Shown in pieces: positions 59,201 to 64,000 of a DNA stretch of 64,000 nucleotides. The notes under the pieces are model-generated. The model had not been told where the DNA came from. It was given only the letters and a program-made list of their open reading frames with translations, and searched no databases. Numbering within the stretch: the first letter of the stretch is position 1; the number at the start of each line of letters is the position of its first letter. The stretch is from Norana najaformis. Taxonomy: Eukaryota > Annelida > Clitellata > Crassiclitellata > Hormogastridae. The translations under genes were made by a program, and so were the position numbers. The stretch lies in contig OZ029919.1 in NCBI GenBank assembly GCA_964023275.1, forward strand, positions 13,204,254 through 13,268,253. The letters run 5' to 3'.

Positions 59201-60344
59201 TTGATTTATCATGATGCAGCACAATAACCTTTAATATGTTATCCCAGCGGAGATATAAACAATTCCGAAGACGATGATGATGTTGCTGATCATGATGATG
59301 ACGCCGACGTCAACGAAGATGACGACGATGATTACGGAAACGAGGGTCATGATGAGCATGAATAGCATGATGAGCCTGATGATGCTGAGCCTGATGATGC
59401 TGACACCTGGTCTGCTGATGACCTAATTACGCTGACTAGATGTAACTATCATAAACATCTCCTTAAGTACTGTATAGTATGAACATCATGGTCATCGTGA
59501 TCGTCATCAACATCTTCACCATTGTCCTCATTGTCATCATCAGCAGCAGATTGAGTGCTATTCATGTGTTTGAAATGGTGGCAATTTTCGCCATCGCCAC
59601 AATAGCACTTAGCAGCGGATGATGATGGCCAGAGCGGGATTCAGAGGTTGGTCGGGCACTGGTCTGTGATGTGACGCTGCTCCATGTTACTTGTAGCGCC
59701 ATCGACGACTCTTGTAAATAGAATGTCGGTTGTGCCTTGGAAATTTTTGACCAAGATAAGCAAGGACTTTTGAAATAAAAGCAACTTAATTATAGCGAAA
59801 AGCACGTGATGAAGTGTTACAGGTATAACAACGAGTTGCGGCTTTGAAGAATGGCGACAGACAGACCAGTTGGACTCAAGTAAACAGCGAGGGAATTGCA
59901 TTTTAATAGCTGGGTTGTCTTCCTCTCTGGAACAGCCTGCACTGGTTTGACATTATAACCACGCGTGTGTTTTGCAGCCCACCTCAGTGCGACGCATTAG
60001 CCAGATTTCAATTACAACACAGTGAGCGTCCCAGTTGAGTCAAATCTCAAGGATTCGAACTCGAGGCGCAGTGTTGACAGCCTCTTAATCACTCGGCCAC
60101 GAAGACGATACCTGCCACAAACAGCAGAGTAGCAAACAACGCCACGACCACGGGATTAATCATCGCTGCGGCCAGACGCACATGTGACTGGAATTCAATA
60201 AGTAAGTAGGTAGGAGCTTACGTGGCAGCGCCTTGTATTTGGTGTTGTTGACTGACGTCGTCGTCATCGGCGTCATCATCGGCGTCGTCATCGGCGTCAT
60301 GTCGGTTCTTGCGTCGGTCGACGTCAGGTCAGGTGGACTGGCAA
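32169..60344 (-). CDS. PDE1: PDE1-type calmodulin-dependent 3',5'-cyclic nucleotide phosphodiesterase (12 exons found)
   Basis: This enzyme hydrolyses cAMP and cGMP in the cytosol under Ca2+/calmodulin control. Minus-strand exons in order: 60222-60344, 57472-57790, 54734-54847, 53418-53615, [one missing], 49013-49129, 47487-47627, 46297-46397, 44737-44862, 43267-43368, 42332-42452, 33400-33481, 32169-32389. Exon borders and phases follow the vertebrate PDE1 catalytic exons, and several are the same length in codons. All catalytic signatures are present: YHNMIHAADVTQT, the PDEase signature HDFEHTGTTNTF, NDKAVLENHH, ATDMSFHFQQIK, HCADISHP and SPLCDRK. The N-terminal block NLEYVIRLLDSAF and AVPNEVREWLAMTFTR matches the PDE1 regulatory region, which separates it from PDE4 and others. 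Translation could start at ATG 60298-60300 within the first listed exon, or further upstream. The stop at 32169-32171 gives a shorter C-terminus than mammalian PDE1C. Confidence 0.9.
33400..33481 (-). CDS. PDE1: PDE1 catalytic exon 7
   Basis: Acceptor aaattacag, donor AAATTG|gtaata. Encodes GDREASLGLQISPLCDRKNT then VVAESQI. An 8.9-kb intron full of transposons separates it from the previous exon. Confidence 0.93.
34572..34660 (+). repeat. First copy of a 90-bp duplicated segment
   Basis: Shares a GTATT-CTTTGGCA segment, GGCTAGACAAAATGACT (GGGTAGACAAAATGACT in the other copy), and TGCTTCATTCTACC-like sequence with 35671-35760. The pair flanks a tandem repeat and lies 3' of the THAP element remains. 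Confidence 0.7.
35395..35630. repeat. Degenerate 20-22 bp tandem repeat
   Basis: Successive variants of GCTAATCAACTGTAACATAAAT, roughly eleven units with point changes. Confidence 0.85.
35912..37720 (-). pseudogene. THAP/P-element-like transposase gene remains
   Basis: Exon 37621-37712 starts ATG and encodes the first THAP half with C-V-A-Y-G-C and ISFH. Its donor CATCG|gtaagt joins phase-correctly to 36966-37114, encoding RFPKDLKTRKKWAVRVHRDN, then W-E-P, ICSVHF and RKRLLPG. Together they form a complete C2CH THAP DNA-binding domain. Further downstream, 36091-36426 encodes VVVYIAGFVVRKL, CRDALF and DRGGLLRPSNDV, the C-terminal part of P-type/THAP9-like transposases. A frameshift near 36100 leads to DHRVLLMKTVVEEYLCCRLH and KLNKAVIF at 35912-36090. 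The catalytic centre is not recognisable, so the element is probably dead. It lies inside a PDE1 intron on the same strand. Confidence 0.8.
37196..37330 (+). repeat. SINE-like repeat copy (plus)
   Basis: Carries AATCGTAATCGTAATC, GCGCCCAAC, CATTCACAGGCGCTCAGTCA and GGGTTCGGTTCCAG. It matches the minus-strand copy at 3411-3562 and overlaps the start of the THAP second exon intron. Confidence 0.7.
38568..41190 (+). pseudogene. Broken copy of a multicopy animal repeat-gene family of unknown function
   Basis: Starts MADALSKSVFVWAKCIFCQN, a Cys-x2-Cys motif. Then, after frameshifts, it gives CPANSKRLDVGFGYVTLAGD, ATLIRNKECWHKTCRDRFN, SGDVVAIEAKYHPTCLLDLY, a LFTFAAADNTDHSPS segment, HAFTGCDTVSSFGGRGRKTA and RKQLFTKKSRAFESLP. 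This order is that of a protein repeated many times in fish and invertebrate genomes. It is best known as an unnamed repeat-associated ORF whose GCDTTSAF-type motif resembles a nuclease-like fold. Many stops and frameshifts make this copy inactive. It lies antisense to PDE1 within its longest intron. Confidence 0.7.
42195..42250 (-). pseudogene. PDE1: Duplicated fragment of PDE1 catalytic exon 5
   Basis: The minus strand reads NEFRSLVTDIVLATDMSLH, nearly identical to exon 43267-43368, and then diverges to a stop. It lies just downstream of exon 42332-42452, on the wrong side for normal exon order. It is preceded by ctacag and followed by TTGCAG. It cannot replace the true exon without the missing QQIK part. 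Confidence 0.8.
42332..42452 (-). CDS. PDE1: PDE1 catalytic exon 6 (ADISHP)
   Basis: Acceptor tctgctag, donor AGACAG|gtctgt. Encodes VDKTKALSLIVHCADISHPA and WTELLIEEFFRQ, with the metal-binding aspartate of ADISHP. Confidence 0.94.
42910..43015. repeat. 20-bp tandem repeat, about 5 units
   Basis: Unit GATAAGGAAGACCACCTTCT, almost identical between copies, in the intron between PDE1 exons at 42452 and 43267. Confidence 0.95.
43267..43368 (-). CDS. PDE1: PDE1 catalytic exon 5
   Basis: Acceptor tgttgtag, donor GAAAG|gtcagt. Encodes EFRSLVIDIVLATDMSFHFQ and QIKNMNAMISLRE. Confidence 0.93.
43597..43756 (-). mobile_element. tRNA-derived SINE
   Basis: The minus strand begins GGATAGAGCGCTCGACTTGT and has a B box GGGTTCGGGCC, as in a tRNA with a TGT (Thr-type) anticodon loop. 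It ends GTCATTAGATATTGGCGCC then TAATAAATGCG. The tail is shared with 9336-9384. Confidence 0.75.
43770..44560 (+). repeat. Degraded repeat ending GGCGCTATATAAAT
   Basis: No clean coding remains, but the 3' end AAAGCGGCGCTATATAAATC at 44526-44546 is the LINE-type tail seen elsewhere. The extent upstream is uncertain. Confidence 0.45.
44737..44862 (-). CDS. PDE1: PDE1 catalytic exon 4
   Basis: Acceptor ttcataaag, donor AATACAG|gtacaa. Encodes SEMALVYNDKAVLENHHVSA and AFRLLKDDEYNIVSNL. Confidence 0.92.
44965..45135. repeat. (GA)n/(CAGA)n low-complexity tract
   Basis: Purine-only run with GACAGA and GAGAGG units. The Arg/Glu and Ser/Leu ORFs on the two strands are artefacts. Confidence 0.95.
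45800..46015 (-). repeat. CACACA tract and LINE-like tail
   Basis: Runs of ACACAC and ACCTACACAC up to 45860, then TATATAGCGCCTTTTAAGCT at 45969-45988, the reverse complement of the GGCGCTATATA tail. Confidence 0.6.
46297..46397 (-). CDS. PDE1: PDE1 catalytic exon 3 (HD motif)
   Basis: Acceptor cttgtag, donor CACCAG|gtaatc. Encodes WLTDIDILAAIVAALIHDFE and HTGTTNTFHINT. H-D-F-E-H-T-G-T-T-N-T-F fits the PDEase family signature exactly. Confidence 0.94.
46463..46520 (-). repeat. tRNA-like SINE fragment
   Basis: Reverse complement GGCGCGGTGGTTCCAGCGAT is followed by CTGGCAA (Ala-like anticodon loop) and B box CGGGTTCGGTTC. It has no paired acceptor stem, so it is not a functional tRNA. Confidence 0.5.
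47487..47627 (-). CDS. PDE1: PDE1 catalytic exon 2 (HAADVTQT)
   Basis: Acceptor gttttgcag, donor TTATCG|gtaggc. Encodes EQGYSKYANPYHNMIHAADV, with the first histidine metal ligand region. It is 47 codons, the same as the vertebrate exon. Confidence 0.93.
47700..47885. repeat. (GGATGGA)n and (AATG)n simple repeats
   Basis: Variants of GGATGGAGGGAGGGATGGAG followed by GAATGAATGAATGAATGA, directly upstream (gene sense) of PDE1 exon 47487-47627. Confidence 0.95.
49013..49129 (-). CDS. PDE1: PDE1 catalytic exon 1
   Basis: Acceptor gtttgtag, donor TTCAAG|gtcaca. Encodes STDAWSFDVFALDEGSEG through YDLLQRYDLINKFK. It begins in phase 0, so a short exon with a length of 3n+1 must lie upstream. Confidence 0.93.
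49783..49912. repeat. (GTAT)n/(GTAC)n repeat
   Basis: GTATGTAT runs surround a small inner palindrome of GTACGTAC units near 49840-49860. The core ATTAGGCTGCGTA is shared with the 15-bp satellite at 50630. Confidence 0.85.
50625..50815. repeat. 15-bp satellite AGGCTGCGTATGATT
   Basis: About 13 tandem copies, with variants AGTCTGCGTATAAAT. The Met-Ile-Arg-Leu-Arg peptide repeat it encodes is a by-product of the period. Confidence 0.95.
50983..51560. repeat. 20-bp satellite GACCGACAGACCGAACAAGC
   Basis: About 28 near-perfect copies, with AAAC replacing AAGC in a regular subset and one extra base near 51419. No stop codon occurs in any frame of either strand, which creates false long ORFs of 195-334 codons. 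Confidence 0.97.
51657..51690. repeat. (CGGT)n tract
   Basis: Eight GGTC units. This is the reverse complement of the GACC core of the neighbouring 20-bp satellite. Confidence 0.95.
52100..52212 (+). repeat. LINE/SINE 3' end
   Basis: Ends CAGTCGCTATATAAATGTCT after a GC-richer stretch with ACAGCGCCTTCGACAG. This is the same tail class as 3345-3360 and 53367-53385. Confidence 0.55.
53285..53385 (+). repeat. LINE/SINE 3' end
   Basis: Ends ACAAGCGCTATATAAATGTT, followed by a CACACA run. It abuts the donor side of the PDE1 exon at 53418. Confidence 0.55.
53418..53615 (-). CDS. PDE1: PDE1 exon: acidic run and pre-catalytic segment
   Basis: Acceptor aatggcag, donor GATCG|gtatga. Encodes NVDDDDDEEEELNRVETEAV then PNEVREWLAMTFTR and KPKFRSVANAIRAGI. 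The acidic stretch is longer than in vertebrates. It ends in phase 2. Confidence 0.92.
54734..54847 (-). CDS. PDE1: PDE1 exon: regulatory helix
   Basis: Acceptor tattgtgtag, donor AATCAG|gtcaca. Encodes RLRHLLAKLNR and DVIKNLEYVIRLLDSAFAEE, equivalent to the conserved KNLEYAA segment upstream of the PDE1 catalytic domain. Confidence 0.88.
56130..56300. repeat. (ATA)n microsatellite
   Basis: About 170 bases of AAT/TAG triplets, immediately 5' of a LINE fragment. Confidence 0.97.
56310..56730 (+). mobile_element. LINE-like ORF C-terminal fragment, copy 1
   Basis: The + frame reads [20 protein letters not shown], then DVTVIDTLAHSYL, AAELAADRKTLKYDHL and FVPLAFETLGP, and later QRLSITLQRFNAVA. 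This is the tail of a widespread invertebrate reverse-transcriptase element that follows the RT domain. The frame is open to a TAG at 56727-56729. Confidence 0.75.
56920..57305 (+). mobile_element. LINE-like ORF C-terminal fragment, copy 2
   Basis: Repeats the order of copy 1 as GKRPDGAALIPWESGKCLAW, DATVIDTLAESYL, AAEIAAERKTAKYS and FVLLTFETLGP, then ends at 57303-57305. Both copies finish with TACCTC/TTCAGGTAAAAAT and AAT-rich DNA, which suggests two separate insertions with the same 3' terminus. Confidence 0.75.
57472..57790 (-). CDS. PDE1: PDE1 N-terminal Ser/Thr-rich exon with a likely GC donor
   Basis: Acceptor acaaatgcag. Starts GSMTLLKKTKSDDP and ends LVPHLCSLR. No GT donor fits, but CTCAG|gcaaga is a good GC-AG donor. 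It joins the next exon in phase to give SLRLRHLLAKLNR, as in PDE1 proteins. Confidence 0.65.
58100..60045. other. PDE1 intron; GAT/GAC repeats only
   Basis: GATGAT and GACGAC triplet runs near 58700 and 59270-59410, and CATCAT runs near 59500. No exon-like segment was recognised. Confidence 0.5.
60050..60110 (-). repeat. tRNA-like SINE fragment
   Basis: Reverse complement GTGGCCGAGTGATTAAGAGG followed by GAGTTCGAATCC gives an A box and B box of Ser/Leu tRNA type. The intervening arm is too short for a functional tRNA of that class. Confidence 0.55.
60222..60344 (-). CDS. PDE1: PDE1 N-terminal exon (Met/Thr/Pro-rich)
   Basis: Acceptor gttttcag, donor TGCCAC|gtaagc. Encodes repeated MTPMTT units then NNTKYKALP, in phase with the next exon through a split arginine. 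The repetitive part is low complexity and species-specific. Confidence 0.6.
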
Positions 60345-61320
60345 CTGAAAACAATCGACCGACTGCTGTAAACTTAAGACAATGATTGATATTCAGCTGT
60401 TTTCCCAGCTAATCTTCCACATTTTACTTGGCCTCTCCCTCTTCCCCTCCTCCTTCCCTATGTCTCTCTCTTTCTGTCTCTCTATCTACTTCTTTGCCTC
60501 TGTCTTTCTATCCGTGTGTCTTTGTGGTCATGTGCATTTGGGTGTCTGACCGATTAGAATCCGAGGCACTGGATCAAGGCTTAATGACCACAACATCAAT
60601 CCATCATCAGTAGGACTTGTAAACGCTGCTGCTTCTGGTGCTGTTACTTCATAATACAAGATCGGTCCGGCTGAGTATGGCCCTTGTCTTGTACTTTTCG
60701 TTATTTATGCACAGCACATAATATACAAAACATTATATGCGCTATATAATTTACTAGAGGCCTTCTAATATGTATGTAATAGGGTGGTTCGTGTTTATAT
60801 GGTAAAATGTTTCAGATTTTAAATAAGTCCATTATATGAAATAATAAATCAAATGCAATTTCATGTAAATCAGAGAATGATTAGAAGCTGGAAAGCCCTT
60901 TTATGTTTCACGTGTGTGTATTCTTCTTGGGTGTCTGACCGATTGGCAAATGAAAGTCTAATGTAAACGTAGCTCACTTGCTAATAAATATTGAATTTCT
61001 GTTGACTTACATATATGCTACGTTAATTTTTCAGTCATTATAATTAGGCCTATGCCATTTTGCCAAGTTACACTATTTTAACAGTTATTTAATAAAACTG
61101 CAGAAGGTATATTCAGGACTTGACATTGAGTAAAAGTTCCATTTGCCGACCCCGGATATTTGTTAGACTTTCTGAAATAAGATGCCTAGCAAACTATGAC
61201 GTGATTTCCTCGGTATTTTTGCTTATATTCCGTAGTGCCTCTCACGAGTTTCTTTTGAAAAGGCGTTGTAATCTTTGATAATTACAATTACAGATACAAT
61301 CAAGAAATATTTGCGAATAC

Positions 61321-61500
61321 CTGTTGGCGAAGAGCAGCAAGGGAACGCGAGAGGCGACTGGGTCGCGCCGAGAAGCTAAATCCATCCTCGGCAGTCGACA
61401 CAGTCAGCTCAAATTTACCAATAGCTATCAAGTTAGAGGCACGAGGACCCGAATGGAGTTGACCTAATGAAGACGCTCTTTCCCATGGAAGATGGGGCAT
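61321..61500 (-). CDS. Possible coding exon of unknown gene
   Basis: The minus-strand frame from ATG 61498-61500 (MPHLPWERASSLGQLHSG through SARPSRLSRSLAALRQQ) ends at a good donor CAACAG|gtattc in phase 0. The PDE1 exon at 60222-60344 needs phase 1 from its predecessor, so the two cannot be joined directly. It may be an alternative exon needing an intermediate, or chance. Confidence 0.25.
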
Positions 61501-61729
61501 TTTGGTATGTATTAGCTCCGAAATTACCGCAGTTACTCGAGTAGAAATGTACAATCTAGGAAATCTTGTATGGTCTGTTGAGATATACGCACAGCTAAAG
61601 CATATAAAGGTTTGCGCGAAAAGATAAGTAGATGCAAATAGATGCATCCTAGTTCAAGATGTTATGAGTAATTCATTAATAGTATTGTTATTTTTATTAT
61701 AATTATTACTACTATCATTGTTAGGGTTC

Positions 61730-62930
61730 AGGAAGGTCCAGCAGGAAAGTCTGCTGATTCAAATGCTCCACTGTATTATCCTTAATAATTCTTTTCATAA
61801 CCTTGCACACAACACTAGTTACACTGACTTGTCTTAAGTTACATGGTTCTCTTCTATTTCTCTTTTTTAAACAATGCCACTATAAATGCATCTCTTGATT
61901 CCCGTGGTAACCTACTTCTCCAGTTGAAGAAATGTGTTAATACCCCTCTGATTTCTTCTCTCACTTCATGTAAACGTTTGGAATGTAATTCATCTATCCC
62001 TGGGCTCTTCTCAATTTTCAACCTTTTCAGCTGTTCCACCACATTTTTCTTAGCAAACAATACGTAATACAATCCCTTCCAACTACTTACTGCCTACAAA
62101 TGTTTTCTAGTTCTTCCAAAGTAAACAAGGAGCTGAAATATTTACTAGGCACTTCGGCTGCTTCCAGGTCATCTATAATGACTTCTCCGTTTCTCTCTTA
62201 CCTTGTCAGTGGACCTACTCTTTCTTTCCGTTTCTGCCTGCTTCTGACATAGTTGTAAAAACTCTTGCTGTTCTGCTTTACATTCCTTGATGACTTCTGC
62301 TCAAATATTTTCTACTGCTTTTTTGTTTGCTTTATTGCATATCTCAGTTTCTCAAGTAAATAAATAAATAAATAAATAAGTCTTGCAGTGATCTAATAAC
62401 CCAGTCCAGTCTTATTTTTCTTTCTTTAACTTTTGAGAATTCCTCCATGTTTTGTTCTTTGCCTTCACTTTTTCGAAACTCTCATGTTACCCAAGGCCTC
62501 TTATTGGTTCTGTAATGCTTTTTGCTTAGTTTTGTGTTTTCTTCAGCAAGCCGCTCTCCTGACTTCTGTAAACTTTCTCCACACCTTATTCACTTCCATA
62601 TCTTTAATTTCACTGATCAAGTCCTTTTCCTTCAACCTTTTCCTTAGTAATTCTTAGTCTGCTTCAAAGAAGTTAGTGTCATTTCTCATGAGCATTGACT
62701 TCCTCGATCTGCTCAGCAACTATTTCCCATCTGACAACCTGATGTTCACTAGTACTAAAATGCTCTCCCATGCTCACATTCTCCACTCTATTTCTATTTT
62801 CATCAGATGTTATCACAAAGTCTAAAACGTTGTTCCTCCCTAGTGGCTTCCATGACTTGCTGCTGCATAAAGATGACATTGATGAGATCTAAAAATATCC
62901 TATCTTTTTCTTTCTCTCCGTCCCATTTTC
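61730..62930 (-). mobile_element. CR1-like LINE, endonuclease end and RT start (degenerate)
   Basis: The minus strand gives VLDFVITSDENRNRVENVSM and GEHFSTSEHQVVRWEI (62679-62860), the end of the AP endonuclease domain. Further on it gives VVEQLKRLKIEKSPGIDELH and FIVALFKKEK (61854-62045), the beginning of RT. Frameshifts separate them. A truncated LINE inserted upstream of PDE1. Confidence 0.8.
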
Positions 62931-62939
62931 CCCATTCAA

Positions 62940-63790
62940 TATGGTAGATGAAGTGTATAGCAACAACATCAACTCTATGAAACTATATGACGTTTATAGC
63001 AACATAAACAAGGCCTACATGAAGCCAGTAGGCTTATGATAGGCTACTGCAATCAAAATAACAAATGAATAGAGCACAACATTTATGTGGCGCCATTTTT
63101 GGAATTTCTAGGATGAGAGAACGGAGAGGAGACGCTCAGTCGAAGGAATTATAAAAATACCGCTGTCTTGAAAAGGAACAAATGTGTCCAGCACTGAAAT
63201 GGCAAAAGCAGTCAGTCACTGGGTCAGACATTCTTAAACGGGATTTATGAATGTGAAAGAGAAAAAACTAATTAAGATAATCTCTTGTGGACATTTGACG
63301 ATAAAATTCACTTAAATTATGCCAGTATACTGAAGGTTCCATAGAAATTTGAGACACATCTATAGAGGCAAGGGTCTTCTTACGGAGTTAGAAAAATACA
63401 GTAAAACAACAGAAAAAGAATTTAAAGAGGAACCAAACGTGTGACAATTAGGGATGAAGACTATTCTTCACTATAAAGATTAGTAAACGGTTGCGTATGA
63501 ATTGTCATATTTAGCAGCATTCGGAAGGCAGCACGAGTTTGATTTTCTACTATGGATCGCCGATAGAATCGTTTTTAGACTCTAAAGTAAAGACAGGGAA
63601 TTTGAAGACAATGTATTTAAATCTAAGCAGAAGGACTGTTTTCATATTTGCATAACCAAAAGCCCAGATCAGCCGCTGTCCATACATATTTGATTAGGGT
63701 CTGCCTTCGTCGATGCCTTCTTTCTTTCTTCGTTAAGCATGAGCGAACTACGTACTTCAACGGCATATGCTCTGTCACGCGATTAACCTG
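62940..63790. other. No gene seen
   Basis: AT-rich DNA without repeats or exon-like features that I could identify. Confidence 0.5.
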
Positions 63791-63794
63791 CGTT

Positions 63795-64000
63795 GGTCGA
63801 CCGGGGGATCGTTGTTGGTCAGTCGTTGTTGGTCGGTCGTTGTTGGTCGGTCGTTGTTGGTCGGTCGTTGTTGGTCAGTCGTTGTTGGTCAGTCGTTGTT
63901 GGTCAGTCGTTGCTGGTCAGTCGTTGTTGGTCAGTCGTTGCTGGTCAGTCGTTGTTGGTCAGTCGTTGCTGGTCAGTCGTTGCTGATCAGTCGTTGTTGG
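63795..64000. repeat. 14-bp satellite GTTGTTGGTCAGTC, cut by window end
   Basis: About 14 copies of TCGTTGTTGGTCGGTCG-like units. The first copies have GGTCGG and later ones GGTCAG, with TTG alternating with CTG. The array runs past the window end. Confidence 0.95.

Noticed and set aside
61321..61500. First coding exon of PDE1 joined directly to 60222-60344
   Set aside because: It ends in phase 0, while the next exon needs one base from its predecessor. Direct joining leads to an early TGA.

Overview
This is animal nuclear DNA: intron-rich, AT-rich, full of microsatellites, degraded retrotransposons and tRNA-derived SINEs, with no bacterial-style operons. Frequent AGGCCTA-type motifs, SINE and LINE tails ending in GGCGCTATATAAAT, THAP/P-type transposon remains and an avidin-family gene suggest a marine invertebrate (mollusc-like or a deuterostome invertebrate). 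The sequence alone does not settle the phylum. All gene models are read by eye from splice sites, frame continuity and family motifs; most six-frame ORFs here are spurious.

Layout. 1-9.4 kb is a retroelement graveyard: LINE 3' ends, SINE-like copies, a perfect 30-bp hairpin, and a Ty3/Gypsy element whose 3' half is inverted and joined to two compact ORFs of unknown family. 10.35-14.75 kb is a striking tandem array of about 29 exon-like units. Each runs from ...ttttcag|CAGATAAA to ACCAGCAG|gtatttt, with very short intron-like spacers, all on the + strand and without an open frame. 17.1-25.4 kb is a nine-exon + strand gene for a secreted protein with two tandem avidin domains. All splice phases agree and give 319 residues. 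Its introns hold a tRNA-derived SINE, a hAT-like MITE with an 8-bp target duplication, and a second TIR element. 25.4-32.1 kb is intergenic between two convergent genes and holds paired palindromes and low-complexity tracts.

32.2-60.3 kb (minus strand) carries a large gene for a PDE1-type, calmodulin-dependent cyclic nucleotide phosphodiesterase. Twelve coding exons are identified. One short exon, equivalent to the segment after the N-terminal regulatory block, was not found between 49.13 and 53.42 kb. The 9-kb intron before its last two exons contains a THAP/P-element-like transposon on the same strand and a broken copy of a multicopy repeat-gene family on the opposite strand. A fragment of one catalytic exon is duplicated just downstream of the next exon. 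49.7-51.7 kb holds three adjacent satellite tracts, and 61.7-62.9 kb a CR1-like LINE on the minus strand. The window ends inside another short-period satellite.

The two genes are unrelated in function: a secreted, probably biotin-binding or defence protein, and an intracellular second-messenger hydrolase. The most unusual features are the exon-like array and the natural tandem avidin with a polybasic linker.
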